The notes under the pieces are model-generated. The model had not been told where the DNA came from. It ran no database searches and saw only the letters and a program-made list of their open reading frames with translations. Of a DNA stretch of 64,000 nt, positions 36,777-46,324 are shown piece by piece (the stretch's first letter is position 1; every line of letters begins with the position of its first letter). The position numbers were made by a program, and so were the translations under genes. This DNA is from Terriglobus tenax (lineage in GTDB: Bacteria > Acidobacteriota > Terriglobia > Terriglobales > Acidobacteriaceae): positions 186,001 through 250,000 of the forward strand of contig NZ_JAGSYA010000003.1 in assembly GCF_025685395.1 (NCBI RefSeq). Reading direction: 5' to 3'.

Positions 36777-38138
36777 CTATCGCATGCCAGCTTCCACCGC
36801 AGTGGAATCCAGGGGGAGATTTGTGATCAGATCGACCAGCTTTCCGTCCTGATCGACATAGTAGGTGTCCTCGATACGGATGCCAATCTTTTCTTCCGGA
36901 ATATAAATCCCCGGTTCGATAGTGAAGACATTGCCCTTATCCAGGGGCTTGGCGGGGTCGTACGGATCATGCACATTGATGCCGACGTGATGGCCCAGAC
37001 CATGCAGAAAATACTTGCCGAGCGGCTCGCCATGCAGGTCCTTGCCATGGGTGTTGATGTAGTCGTAGGCCACCTTGTCGAGCGTATCCGTCACCTCGGG
37101 TCCGCGTTGATTCACATTGCCCAGCCGCGTCTTTCCGGCGGCGAAAGCCTCTGCGGCGGCGCGATGCGCCCCAAGAACGATCTCGTAGATCTCGCGCTGG
37201 CGGGCGGTGAACCTGCCGTTCACCGGCATGGTGCGTGTAATGTCGGACGCGTACATGGAATACTCGCAGGCCGCATCGATGGTGACGACATCGCCCTTCT
37301 CCATCAGGGCTTCATTCGATGAGTAATGCAGCGTGGTGGAGTTCAGTCCGCTGCCCACAATCGGTGCATAGGAGACGCGCTCGCACCCTGCCTCCAGAAA
37401 CTTCTCGGTTTCCATGCCCGCGATGGTGCGCTCTCGCACTCCCGGCTTGATGGCCTTCATGCCAGCCTTCTGTCCTGCGACCGAGGCCACAGCCGCCTTG
37501 CGCAGAAGCTCGATCTCCGCCGGCGACTTGACCATGCGCTGCGGGACCAGCACAGGACGCACATCGCGTGCTGACAGCCCACTGCCGCCCAGCACCGCCC
37601 CGGTGAACTCCATCGCCGCCTTCGCGGCCGCCACATCGTTCTGCGTATAAAGATTCGCTGCGCGCCGGCGGTCTTCGCCGATGAACTTCCCCAGAACCTC
37701 GGGCAGCGCGGACATCGGCATCACTTCGGCAAAGCCGGTCTTGCTGGTCACGTCTGCGGTGGTGGCGTCCATCTTGATGCCGGTGTACTTTTCCAGCACC
37801 AGGTTGCGCGTGGGCAGGAAGAGGATCTCGCGGTAGACGTGCGGGGGAATCTGCGTTCCCAGCCGGTCCACGGAACCATCGCCCGCGCCGATAATCAGCA
37901 GCGCAGCTCCGGGCTCATTCCATCCGGTCAGGTAGTAAAAGTCCTCATCCTGCCGGTAGGGCATAAAGTCCAGCAGCGGCTCTTCACCAGCGAACAGCAG
38001 GGCTGCGCCACCCTTCAGGCTGGCGCCCAGAGTTTCGCGCCGCTGGTGGTATTCGGGCTGTGGGACGGAGTCCAGGGCATGGGCCATGATCGATCCGGCC
38101 AGTAGTAGAACGGCAGAAGCTAAGGGACGAATACGCAT
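36777..38138 (-). CDS. Secreted Xaa-Pro aminopeptidase (M24B, PepP-like)
   Basis: The 453-residue protein has a signal peptide (residues 1-22, MRIRPLASAVLLLAG, ending MAHA), an AMP_N domain (about 30-160, with LLDFMPYRQDEDFYYLTGWN) and an M24 pita-bread domain. The dinuclear metal ligands are visible: two Asp in DAACEYSMYASDITRT, His in FLHGLGHHVG, Glu in TIEPGIY and Glu in IRIEDTYYV. It removes N-terminal residues before proline, here probably in the periplasm. ATG 38138 is preferred to GTG 38144 because AAGGAAG is five bases upstream. It precedes the small membrane-protein gene in the same direction. Confidence 0.92.
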   Translation of the reverse strand: MRIRPLASAVLLLAGSIMAHALDSVPQPEYHQRRETLGASLKGGAALLFAGEEPLLDFMPYRQDEDFYYLTGWNEPGAALLIIGAGDGSVDRLGTQIPPHVYREILFLPTRNLVLEKYTGIKMDATTADVTSKTGFAEVMPMSALPEVLGKFIGEDRRRAANLYTQNDVAAAKAAMEFTGAVLGGSGLSARDVRPVLVPQRMVKSPAEIELLRKAAVASVAGQKAGMKAIKPGVRERTIAGMETEKFLEAGCERVSYAPIVGSGLNSTTLHYSSNEALMEKGDVVTIDAACEYSMYASDITRTMPVNGRFTARQREIYEIVLGAHRAAAEAFAAGKTRLGNVNQRGPEVTDTLDKVAYDYINTHGKDLHGEPLGKYFLHGLGHHVGINVHDPYDPAKPLDKGNVFTIEPGIYIPEEKIGIRIEDTYYVDQDGKLVDLITNLPLDSTAVEAGMR

Positions 38139-38160
38139 TAGCACTTCCTTGAATTGTTAC

Positions 38161-39825
38161 TTACACCCCGACCGGATACGGCTTCTCGTGCATCTCACCC
38201 GAACTGGCGGCCACTTTCTTATCGAACCGTCCCTGCAACAGGCTCAGCAGGCCGGTGTACCAGTAACCCAGCACAAACAGCAGCAGGAAGGGCACGGTGA
38301 AGTAGTTCTCGCTGGAGAAGGCGTACCAGACCGTGAAGGCAAAGTAGCAGCCCAGCGCTATTTCAATCCATGGGATGATGCCGAGCCGCTTGCGGTACTT
38401 CTGCGCCTGGTTCTTTTCGCCCTTCTTCTGCACGCGGTACTTCGGCGTGCGGGCGAAGGCGCTCTTGATGCCGAACAGGGCCTCCATTACGGCCTTGGTA
38501 TTGGTGATGGTCAGGCCGACTCCCAGCGCCATCAGGAAGGGAAGATACAGGAAGGTGCGGTACCAGGTCTTCGGGAACAGTTCCTTCTGGCTGACCAGGT
38601 AGAAGCTGGAGACGGAAAAGGTGCTGGCCATGAACAGCGGAAAGTCGATCAGCAGCATCTGCAGCCAGCCCTGCCAGCTGCGGATGATCATGGCGGGCAT
38701 CAGCAGCGTGGAGAGAACGATCATCAGCGGGTAGCTGATGTTGGCCGTCAGGTGGTACCAGGCTTCCAGCTTGGTATGCCAGGGCGCGTCAGACTTCAGA
38801 ACGCGCGGCAGAATTTTCTTGCCAGTCTGGATCAGGCCCTTGGCCCAGCGTGCCTGCTGGGTCTTAAAGGCTGTCATCTCGATGGGCAGCTCGGCCGGGC
38901 ACTCGACGTCCTGCAGGTATTTGAAGTGCCAACCCTTCAACTGCGCGCGATAGCTAAGGTCGGTGTCTTCGGTCAGGGTGTCGTGCTGCCAGCCACCGGC
39001 TTCTTCAATCGCGGCGCGGCGCCACATGCCGGCGGTGCCGTTGAAGTTGAAGAAGACATCGGCGCGCGAACGGCCGCCATGCTCCAGCACGAAGTGGCCG
39101 TCCAGAAGGATGGCTTCCACCTGCGTCAGGAAGCTGTAGTTGCGATTCAGGTGGGTCCAGCGGGTCTGCACCATGCCCACGCCGGGCTCGGCAAAGTGGT
39201 GAATCACCTTCATCAGCCAGTCGCTGGGAGGAACGAAGTCAGCGTCAAAGATGGCGACCAGCTCGCCCCTGGCCGACTTCAGACCGGCGTCCAGGGCGCC
39301 TGCCTTGAAGCCGTAGCGGTTCTCGCGGTGGTGAAAGCTGATGGGCTGGGGGGCCAGGTCGCCAAAGCCATTGGCGTAGCGTTCCACGACCTCGGCGGCA
39401 ACCTCTTTGGTCTCATCGGTGGAGTCGTCCAGAAGCTGGATCTCAAACCGGTCACGCGGATACTCAATGCGGCAGCAGGCGTCGATCAGGCGGTCGATGA
39501 CGTACTGCTCGTTGTAGCTGGGCAGCTGGATGGTGACAAACGGAAGCTCGCCCTCGGGAAACTTCGCCGGTGGCTGGTCAGACTTCGACGCGTTCTTGCG
39601 ATGTTTGTAATAGAGATAGACCAGTTGATACCGGTGCACGCCGTAAAAGGCCAGCACTACCATCACGAAGAAATACGGCACCAGGAGCCAGGTGTCGAAG
39701 GCGTTCCAGCGGTACAGCGAGCCGTACTGGCGCAGGGTATTGTCCAGGTAATGGGAACGAACGTAATGCCCCAGCCCTTTGGGGGCCAGCAGGAAGCTCG
39801 CAATCAGGTTGAGGTAAGCAATCAA
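38161..39825 (-). CDS. Family 2 glycosyltransferase, cellulose-synthase/CslA-like
   Basis: The 554-residue membrane protein has an N-terminal helix (about residues 45-65), a GT-A domain (VTIQLPSYNEQYVIDRLIDA; Asp motifs LLDDSTDET, IFDADFVPP and DTLTEDTDLSYR; QQARWAKG as the QxxRW acceptor motif) and four to five C-terminal helices. The pattern is that of processive beta-glycan synthases, especially the CslA mannan-synthase branch, so it probably makes a beta-linked extracellular polysaccharide. No partner gene (BcsB-like, PilZ or cellulase) is adjacent. It lies 22 bp upstream of the peptidase on the same strand. Confidence 0.88.
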   Translation of the reverse strand: MIAYLNLIASFLLAPKGLGHYVRSHYLDNTLRQYGSLYRWNAFDTWLLVPYFFVMVVLAFYGVHRYQLVYLYYKHRKNASKSDQPPAKFPEGELPFVTIQLPSYNEQYVIDRLIDACCRIEYPRDRFEIQLLDDSTDETKEVAAEVVERYANGFGDLAPQPISFHHRENRYGFKAGALDAGLKSARGELVAIFDADFVPPSDWLMKVIHHFAEPGVGMVQTRWTHLNRNYSFLTQVEAILLDGHFVLEHGGRSRADVFFNFNGTAGMWRRAAIEEAGGWQHDTLTEDTDLSYRAQLKGWHFKYLQDVECPAELPIEMTAFKTQQARWAKGLIQTGKKILPRVLKSDAPWHTKLEAWYHLTANISYPLMIVLSTLLMPAMIIRSWQGWLQMLLIDFPLFMASTFSVSSFYLVSQKELFPKTWYRTFLYLPFLMALGVGLTITNTKAVMEALFGIKSAFARTPKYRVQKKGEKNQAQKYRKRLGIIPWIEIALGCYFAFTVWYAFSSENYFTVPFLLLFVLGYWYTGLLSLLQGRFDKKVAASSGEMHEKPYPVGV

Positions 39826-39897
39826 GGGTTCTAAAACTCTAAGGGAAACTGTCTCTTGATCTTACTTGAGCGCCTGCCGGGATGTCCCCCCGGCTAT

Positions 39898-40944
39898 CTA
39901 GTTCAAAAACATGGTCTGGTAGAGGGTGTCGCGCTGCACCGGGCGGAAGCCGGCATCGCGGATGATGCGCCGCAGCTCTTCTTCCGTGGTGTGGTTGACC
40001 GTTCCGGCCGCCTTCACCACGTTCTCCTCCAGCATGACGGAGCCCACATCGTTGCCGCCGAAGCGCAAGCCCATCTGCAGCACCTTCAGGCCCTGCGTCA
40101 CCCAGCTGGCCTGCACATTCTGGATATTGTCCAGGTACATGCGGCTGATGGCCAGGGTCTTCAGGTACTCCACCGCCGTCGCCTCTTCCCATCCACGGCC
40201 GCCGAGGGCGGTGTTGTGGGGCTGGAAGGTCCAGGGAATAAAGGCGGTAAAGCCGCCAGTCTCTTCCTGCAGCTGGCGAATCACCTCAAAGTGGTTCACG
40301 CGCTGCTCAAAGGTTTCGCCCATGCCGAACATCATGGTGGCCGTCGTCCGCATACCCATCTGGTGGGCGGTACGGTGTACGTTCACCCAGTCCGCGGTCG
40401 TGCACTTCAGGCGGGCCACGCGATGGCGCACCTCATCGTCCAGAATCTCTGCCCCGCCACCCGGAATTGACTGCAACCCGGCATCGCGCAGGCGGGCGAG
40501 GGTGGTCTGCAGGTCAAGGTTCGAGTATTCGGCAATGGCCAGGATCTCGCTGGCCGACAGGCAGTGCAGCCAGATCTGCGGGAAACGCTCGCGGATGCCG
40601 CGGAACAGCGACTCAAACCACTCAATCTTCAGGTCCGGATTGACGCCGCCCTGCATCAGTACACCGGTGCCGCCCATCTCCACCGTCTCGGCAATCTTCT
40701 GGTGGATGGTCTCGGCGTCCAGAACGTAGCCTTCCTCGGAGCGGTGGCCTTCCAGCGGCCGGTAGAAGGCGCAGAAGGTGCAGTACTCCGTGCAGAAGTT
40801 GGTGTAGTTGATGTTGCGGTCCACAATGTAGCTCACGATGCCGTGGGGGTGCAGCTTGCGGCGTACAGCGTCGGCCTCCATGCCGATGCCGATCAGATCG
40901 TCCGAGCGGAAGCAGTCCAGGGCCTGTTCGCGAGTAATTGCCAT
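39898..40944 (-). CDS. mqnC: Cyclic dehypoxanthinyl futalosine synthase (radical SAM)
   Basis: The 348-residue radical SAM enzyme has the CxxxCxxC cluster motif in FCTEYCTFCAFYRP, followed by GGTGVLMQGGVNPDL and GMRTTATMMFGMGET, all typical of MqnC. MqnC cyclises dehypoxanthine futalosine in the alternative (futalosine) menaquinone pathway. Other mqn genes are not in the window. The start ATG 40944 gives the usual family length. Confidence 0.94.
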   Translation of the reverse strand: MAITREQALDCFRSDDLIGIGMEADAVRRKLHPHGIVSYIVDRNINYTNFCTEYCTFCAFYRPLEGHRSEEGYVLDAETIHQKIAETVEMGGTGVLMQGGVNPDLKIEWFESLFRGIRERFPQIWLHCLSASEILAIAEYSNLDLQTTLARLRDAGLQSIPGGGAEILDDEVRHRVARLKCTTADWVNVHRTAHQMGMRTTATMMFGMGETFEQRVNHFEVIRQLQEETGGFTAFIPWTFQPHNTALGGRGWEEATAVEYLKTLAISRMYLDNIQNVQASWVTQGLKVLQMGLRFGGNDVGSVMLEENVVKAAGTVNHTTEEELRRIIRDAGFRPVQRDTLYQTMFLN

Positions 40945-40992
40945 AACTCCTTAAGGATAGCGCAGCGACGGCGGCAGGCGCATACTGTGTGC

Positions 40993-41166
40993 ATGGCGGC
41001 CGCCCACCTGCTTCCGGCAGAACAGCAGAGCATCACGGTCGAGGAATACCTCGGGACTCCTTACGATCCCGATTGCGACTACGCCGATGGGCGCGTGGAG
41101 GAGCGAAACACCCTGCCTGGAACCCCGATTGTGATTCCGGTAGCCAGGGTCACCGCGCTCGACTAA
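40993..41166 (+). pseudogene. Truncated Uma2 (DUF820) restriction-endonuclease-like fragment
   Basis: The 57-codon frame begins MAAAHLLPAEQQSITVEEYL and continues with DCDYADGRVEERN, closely matching the first about 40 residues of Uma2-family proteins. The next 18 codons (TLPGTPIVIPVARVTALD) do not match and end at a stop, so the PD-(D/E)XK catalytic region is missing. Uma2 genes are very numerous in cyanobacteria and Acidobacteriota and frequently decay. It is probably a nonfunctional remnant. Confidence 0.65.
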
Positions 41167-41237
41167 CCGAAACTTCACTGGCGCGTCTCAGCAACAGCCT
41201 GCTAGGCTTTCCCCGCACGCTAAAGGAGATTCCCGCA

Positions 41238-41951
41238 ATGAAGTGTACCCAGATTGCAGCCATGTTGATGGTGCTCGGCGGCATTGCCGTCGCACAAGGT
41301 CCTCCCCCGATGGGCCCACCGCCGCCGGACGCTAACCGAAAGGTCGAGAACGGCGGTATCTTTGTGCCCGGATGGAAGGGCGTCGTCGATGAACTCTCCG
41401 CCAAGCGTGGCGAAACGATTGCAAACGCCCGGCTGGCCAAGGATGGCAAGAACCTGCACGTCACCACCGGCCCGGCCATTACCTACTGGAACGCGGCCAA
41501 CCTGGCCAAAGGCGACTACACCGTCTCAGCCACCTTCCGCGAACCGCATTACATGAACCTGAACGACCATCCGCATCCCTATGGCATTGTGATTGGCGCC
41601 AATGACATGGGGACGGAGACCCAGAGCTTCCTCTACTGCGCCGCCTACGGCAGCGGCAAGTTCATCGTGCGCGGCATGGGCCCGCAGCCCTTCCAGATGA
41701 ACGGCCGTACCGGCCAGGAGAACGCCGCTGTGCACAAGGCTCCGGCCAAGGACGCGGAGGTCACACAGCAGATCTCCATGTCCGTGAAGGGCGATACGGT
41801 AAGCTGCTCCATCAACGGCACCGAGGTCTGGTCTGCTCCCAAGAGCGACGTGATGGCTGCCGGCAAGCTGAAGTCCACCGACGGAGGCTACGGCATCCGC
41901 TCGGCGCACAACACTGAGGTTGAAGTCATCGACCTGAAGCTGAGCAAGTAA
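41238..41951 (+). CDS. Secreted protein, jelly-roll/LamG-like, unknown
   Basis: The 237-residue protein starts at ATG 41238 after AAAGGAG and has a signal peptide (residues 1-19, ending GGIAVAQ) followed by a proline-rich stretch (GPPPMGPPPPDANR). The body is beta-rich (KNLHVTTGPAITYWN, GDYTVSATFREPHYMNL, VSCSINGTEVWSAPK, GGYGIRSAHNTEVEVIDLKL), resembling the concanavalin-like folds of DUF1080-type proteins, in which the C-terminal strand often ends on a line such as IDLKL. No catalytic residues can be identified. It is a single gene closed by a terminator. Confidence 0.7.
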   Translation: MKCTQIAAMLMVLGGIAVAQGPPPMGPPPPDANRKVENGGIFVPGWKGVVDELSAKRGETIANARLAKDGKNLHVTTGPAITYWNAANLAKGDYTVSATFREPHYMNLNDHPHPYGIVIGANDMGTETQSFLYCAAYGSGKFIVRGMGPQPFQMNGRTGQENAAVHKAPAKDAEVTQQISMSVKGDTVSCSINGTEVWSAPKSDVMAAGKLKSTDGGYGIRSAHNTEVEVIDLKLSK

Positions 41952-41978
41952 GCCACTCAGTTCTGCATGGATCACCAG

Positions 41979-42008
41979 GAGGGCGCCCATCGATGGGCGC
42001 CCTCTTCT
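41979..42008. terminator. Terminator between convergent genes
   Basis: GAGGGCGCCCAT (41979-41990) pairs with ATGGGCGCCCTC (41993-42004), followed by TTCT. It is a perfect palindrome and can serve both the rightward secreted-protein gene and the leftward GH29 gene. Confidence 0.75.
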
Positions 42009-42009
42009 G

Positions 42010-43575
42010 CTAGAACCCGTTCATCTTTCCTTCAATCCGCAGCACATAGGGTTCTTCGCTTGCGGTTGGGGTCTGTGGCAGTTCCACTTGTGTTCCGGCT
42101 TCGGTTTGCCGGAACTTCAATCCCTGTGCGCCGCGCAACAGCGTTACCCGCTCCACCTTCGCCTGCGAGGCAGGCAGCGACTTCACGGTTACCGTGCCTG
42201 CCCGATACTTCATGCCGATGGCATACAGGCTGCCGCGGTTCACCGTGAACCGGAATGTCTCCTCTGTGAGTTCGTGTTTGACCGGCATCACCTTTGGCAG
42301 AGGAGAGGCTGTGCTTCCGCCCTTCCAGTCGCCGGGAGCCGTCGCGGGGATCCCAGGACCTTCTCCGGGGATATGCCATGCGTGGGAGCCATAGATCGCC
42401 TCGCCATGCGTCTTCAGCCACGTGCCCAGCATGCGCAGCGAATCCTGCTGGTCCTGCGGAATACTGCCGTCGCCCTTCGGCGAGATATTCAGCAGCAGGT
42501 TGCCGTCATTGCTTGCGATCTCAACCAGGGTACGGATCAGCGAAAGTCCGGAGATCACCTTCAATCCATCGATGTAGCCCCACGAATTGCCGATCGGCGA
42601 GTCGCATTGCCATGCGGCCGGGTAAGGCCACTTCGGAGCGCGTCCGCTTCCTTCAAAGTCCTGCACCGTTGCAAACAGGTAGGCGTAGTCCTTGGTGGCC
42701 AGTGTGGACTCCTGCTTCCGCTCCGCTGCACGGTTGTAGAAGTACGCCGCGGCCCGCAGTTTCACCTCGTCGTACTCGCGCGGATTGATGCCGTTGTCGA
42801 AGTACAGCATCTGCGGCGCGTACTTATCAATCAATTCCTGCGTGCGCGCCAGCCAGTCCATCTGGAAGGCCCTGCCATTGCCGGCGGAGTTGAACTCACC
42901 CTGGATAGGCGGCCCGTAGAAGCCCGCATAGCGAGGATCGTTCTGATCGTTCGGCAGCCCCGGCGTGGGATAGGCAAAGTAGGCATGCTCCATGCGGTGC
43001 GACGACAGACCGAAGATCATGTTCTTCTTCCGCGCCGCCGTGGCCAGTTCTCCGATCAGGTCGCGCTTCGGCCCCATCTTCGCGGCACACCACGGTGTCA
43101 GGCCGGAGTCATACATGGCGAAGCCGTCATGATGTTCGGCCACGGGAACGACGTACTTCGCACCGGCATCCACAAACAACTGCGCCCACTCGTCCGGGTG
43201 ATAGTTCGGCGTGGTGAACAGCGGAATAAAGTCCTTGTAGCCGAACTTGTCCGCGGGCCCATAGTGCTGCGTATGCCAGTCGGAGTCTTCCTTGTTCTGG
43301 TACATGTGCCGCTCGTACCACTCATTGCCATGCGCCGGCAGCGAGTACAGACCCCAGTGAATGAAGATGCCGAATTTCGCCTGCCGGAACCACGAGGGCA
43401 CGGTGTAGCGGTCGCGCAGCGATTCCCACGACGGTTGAAACGGTCCGGCCAGGTCGGCCTTCGGTGTGGCATAGGCATCGGCGGAGCCAGCAGGCGCTCC
43501 TTGCTGCGCTCGCAGAAGGGTAGAGGCCGTGAGCATGGCGGTAGAGGAGAGAAAGCCGCGGCGTGTCATCGACAT
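42010..43575 (-). CDS. Alpha-L-fucosidase (GH29), Tat-exported
   Basis: The 521-residue protein begins MSMTRRGFLSSTAML, a twin-arginine signal peptide. GH29 landmarks are WFRQAKFGIFIHWGLYSLPA, the AEHHDGFAMYDS segment, RDLIGELATAARKK and MLYFDNGINP, in which the Asp is the likely nucleophile. NLLLNISPKGDGSI closes the barrel domain, and a C-terminal beta-sandwich follows. It removes terminal alpha-L-fucose from plant or microbial glycans in the periplasm or outside. A TTG at 43581 is an alternative start. It is a single-gene unit divergent from the ABC transporter genes. Confidence 0.92.
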   Translation of the reverse strand: MSMTRRGFLSSTAMLTASTLLRAQQGAPAGSADAYATPKADLAGPFQPSWESLRDRYTVPSWFRQAKFGIFIHWGLYSLPAHGNEWYERHMYQNKEDSDWHTQHYGPADKFGYKDFIPLFTTPNYHPDEWAQLFVDAGAKYVVPVAEHHDGFAMYDSGLTPWCAAKMGPKRDLIGELATAARKKNMIFGLSSHRMEHAYFAYPTPGLPNDQNDPRYAGFYGPPIQGEFNSAGNGRAFQMDWLARTQELIDKYAPQMLYFDNGINPREYDEVKLRAAAYFYNRAAERKQESTLATKDYAYLFATVQDFEGSGRAPKWPYPAAWQCDSPIGNSWGYIDGLKVISGLSLIRTLVEIASNDGNLLLNISPKGDGSIPQDQQDSLRMLGTWLKTHGEAIYGSHAWHIPGEGPGIPATAPGDWKGGSTASPLPKVMPVKHELTEETFRFTVNRGSLYAIGMKYRAGTVTVKSLPASQAKVERVTLLRGAQGLKFRQTEAGTQVELPQTPTASEEPYVLRIEGKMNGF

Positions 43576-43679
43576 GTGCAAAAGCTTAAACCAGAGAACG
43601 CACGCCGCGCTTTTCCGTGGACATCCCTCGCGGGCTCAAAGATGATGCAACCATCCAGTAAGGCGAGGAGAATCTCTGG

Positions 43680-44591
43680 GTGGACGCGTTGCCGAAGGTT
43701 GTGCAAACGCAGGGTCTGGTGCGGAAGTATGGCCGCACAACGGCGCTGCATGGTCTTGATCTCTCTATTCCTGAAGGCGCGGTCTTTGCCCTCGTCGGCC
43801 CCAACGGAGCCGGAAAAACAACCCTGATCAAGGTACTGGCGAACCTCGCCCAGCCCAGCTTTGGCTACGCCACCGTGATGGGGGAGGACTCCAAGCTGCT
43901 GCGTGGCCAACTACTGGAGCGGCTCGGCTACATTTCGGAAAACCAGGAACTGCCCGGATGGATGACCGTTGGCTACTACCTGGACTATCTGCGACCTTTC
44001 TATCCGACATGGGATGCGGCGCTGGAGCAGCAACTGCTCCAGATGCTGGATGTGCCGCTGGACCGCAAGCTGAAGTCGCTCTCCCGTGGACAACGCATGA
44101 AGGCTGCCTTTGCCGGAGTGCTGAGCTATCGGCCCTACCTTGTGATTCTGGACGAGCCTTTCAGCGGCCTCGATCCGCTGGTGCGCGAAGAGCTGATTGC
44201 CGTACTGAAGAGCTGCGCCGGACAGATGACCTTCCTCGTCTCCTCGCATGACCTGGACGAGATTGAAGGCTTCGCCACGCATGTTGGATTTCTGGAGAAA
44301 GGGAAGATGCTCTTCGTGGAAGAAGTGGCGCCGCTGCGCCGTCGTTTCCAGCGCGTGGAGTTCGATCTGGCTGCGCCGCCAGAAGGCTTCGCAATACCTT
44401 CCCCATGGATGGAGGCGCAGTGGTACGCCGGCGTCTACTCCTTCGCCATCAACAATCCGGAGGGAGCCGACGTGACACGCGCACGTGTACTGGAGCACTT
44501 TCCCGAGGCACGCAATATCCAGGTCGCATCGATGGGCCTGCGGCAGATCTTCCTGGCGGTGGCGCGCTCGCGCCGCGGAGGTGCGGCATGA
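43680..44591 (+). CDS. ABC transporter ATP-binding protein
   Basis: The 303-residue ATPase has Walker A GPNGAGKTT near residue 42, a signature LSRGQRMKAAFA (Arg replaces the first Gly of LSGGQ, as in the YtrB subfamily), Walker B LVILDEPFSGLDP and the switch His in SSHD. The last about 80 residues form the extra C-terminal domain of antibiotic/ion-type exporters. It starts at GTG 43680, with GAGGAG about ten bases upstream. Its stop overlaps the permease start (ATGA), so the two are co-translated. YtrB-type operons usually begin with a GntR regulator; none is present here. Confidence 0.9.
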   Translation: MDALPKVVQTQGLVRKYGRTTALHGLDLSIPEGAVFALVGPNGAGKTTLIKVLANLAQPSFGYATVMGEDSKLLRGQLLERLGYISENQELPGWMTVGYYLDYLRPFYPTWDAALEQQLLQMLDVPLDRKLKSLSRGQRMKAAFAGVLSYRPYLVILDEPFSGLDPLVREELIAVLKSCAGQMTFLVSSHDLDEIEGFATHVGFLEKGKMLFVEEVAPLRRRFQRVEFDLAAPPEGFAIPSPWMEAQWYAGVYSFAINNPEGADVTRARVLEHFPEARNIQVASMGLRQIFLAVARSRRGGAA

Positions 44592-46126
44592 AGCAGGCCC
44601 TGCACATCCTTCGCAAAGACCTTCGTCATCTGTGGCCCTTCATCGCAGCCATGCTCGTCTCTGTGGCGGCAACCGCTCTGCTTTATCCCCGCAGCTGGGG
44701 AGAGTTTGGCGGCTATCCCAACCGCTTTCTCGGCATGGCTCTGCGGCCTGATCTGGTCATCGTTCTGGTGCCGCTGGTCGCGTGGCTGCTGGTCACGCGG
44801 ATTCTGCAGGAAGAGCCGCTGGTGGGCGATCGCCACTTCTGGCTGACACGGCCATACCAGTGGCAACAGCTTCTGCTGGCGCGCGTTCTTTTCTATCTGC
44901 TGGTGATTGTCGCGCCGGTCGCCGTTATGCAGATGGTGCTTGTCCATCGCGCCGGGTTCGCTGTCTTTGCCGCTTTCCCTGCGCTCGTGCTAAACGCTTT
45001 CACCCTCAGCCTGTTTCTGCTGCCGTTCGCGTTGATCGCAGTGATCACGCGGACCTTTGTGCAGGCTTTCTTTACGCTGATTGGGCTCTGCATCTACATC
45101 GCGATGTGTGCTGGGCTCAATTCATTTTTCAACGCCGGCTTTAACCCCGGTCCCGATGGCCCGCTGTTCACCGTCTTCCTGATCCTTGTGCCGATGGGCA
45201 TCATTGTGGTGCAGTTCGCCTCGCGCCGCGTCTGGTGGTCACGCACCGCCTTCGGCATCCTGTTGCTTCTGGTGGCAGCAACGGCGGTTGCTCCCATGGG
45301 GAGCATCACCGTGCCCATGAGCTATCCGGAGTTGCGTGAGCCGGAGGTCCGCCTGCATTTTGACGCGGACAGCAGCCGCAAGCTGGAGAATCTTGAGGTT
45401 GATCCGAAGCGCGATGAGGTTCCGGTTCGTCTCCCGTTGGAGTCCGATGGTCTGGTGCTGAATCATCAGTACTCCGTGGCTGCCGCCAGCATTGCCCTGC
45501 GCGGCGCCAACGGCGCCTACTGGAACTCCGGCTGGAAGGAGCAGGGATGGACGCTGCAACCTGGCCGCAGTGTGGAGACGGCGGAGGTGATGATGCCCCA
45601 TGCCGCCTATGAGCAACTGAAAAACACACCGGTGCATGCGGAGATTCAGCTCGCGGTACGTGAAACCGTTCTCGGTGGCGTTACGAAAACTATTCTGAAA
45701 GACGGCTGGAATGATCTTCCCGCCATCGGCCGCTGCCGTGCGCATAGCAATCGGTTCCTTGGCAGCCAACTGGAATGTCGCACGGCCGTGTGGGAGCCAT
45801 ACACCGCGGAAGTAGGTGTTCAGTACTTCACCGCGCCATGCGGCACATCGAAGTCCCAGCCCTCGGTGGCTGGTTATATGCAGGCCTTTGGGGAGATTAC
45901 GCGCGTATTGCCCATGTCGCTTCCTGGCGTGTGGGTACGGCAGCTTTCCCCGACCAATGGGTTCATCCTGAAGGATCAACCCGTCCGGTATGTATGTCCC
46001 GGTTCGCAGATCACCCTCCGCCGCATCCTTGATGGGCAGCAGATGCGCGTCTCTACGAAAGCCGATGGCATCCGGTTGGCGGAATACGCCGGTTATGTTG
46101 CATCAAAGGACGATGCAGACGACTAA
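44588..46126 (+). CDS. ABC transporter permease with large extracytoplasmic C-terminal domain
   Basis: The 512-residue protein has six transmembrane helices in its first about 245 residues (for example LIVLVPLVAWLLVTRIL-type segments and FGILLLLVAATAVAP). A soluble region of about 265 residues follows, containing four Cys (CRAH, ECRT, APCGT, YVCPG) that could form disulphides in the periplasm. The ATG at 44588 overlaps the ATPase stop. Substrate is unknown; the combination resembles ABC-2-type exporters acting in envelope stress or antimicrobial resistance, an inference only. Confidence 0.75.
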   Translation: MKQALHILRKDLRHLWPFIAAMLVSVAATALLYPRSWGEFGGYPNRFLGMALRPDLVIVLVPLVAWLLVTRILQEEPLVGDRHFWLTRPYQWQQLLLARVLFYLLVIVAPVAVMQMVLVHRAGFAVFAAFPALVLNAFTLSLFLLPFALIAVITRTFVQAFFTLIGLCIYIAMCAGLNSFFNAGFNPGPDGPLFTVFLILVPMGIIVVQFASRRVWWSRTAFGILLLLVAATAVAPMGSITVPMSYPELREPEVRLHFDADSSRKLENLEVDPKRDEVPVRLPLESDGLVLNHQYSVAAASIALRGANGAYWNSGWKEQGWTLQPGRSVETAEVMMPHAAYEQLKNTPVHAEIQLAVRETVLGGVTKTILKDGWNDLPAIGRCRAHSNRFLGSQLECRTAVWEPYTAEVGVQYFTAPCGTSKSQPSVAGYMQAFGEITRVLPMSLPGVWVRQLSPTNGFILKDQPVRYVCPGSQITLRRILDGQQMRVSTKADGIRLAEYAGYVASKDDADD

Positions 46127-46324
46127 AACGCACGTTTCATGCGTTGGCGTCGTGCTATGCTTCGCTCACCGCTGGCACTCTTTGCCCTTTCGCACGTTCT
46201 GTGTGGGCGGATTTGACGTACCGTCGTACCCCTGTTTCAGCAAGTGTTTTTGACGCCATCTGTCTCTGTGAGCGCCTTCGCCGAAGTGTCGCTGCCGCAG
46301 GGCCATCCGGAGAGACGCGAAGCC

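Noticed and set aside
38086-39834. 582-codon plus-strand frame opposite the family 2 glycosyltransferase
   Set aside because: The minus strand carries all catalytic motifs of the glycosyltransferase; the plus-strand translation is a shadow.
42088-43827. 579-codon plus-strand frame opposite the GH29 gene
   Set aside because: GH29 motifs are on the minus strand; the frame also runs into the ABC ATPase start.
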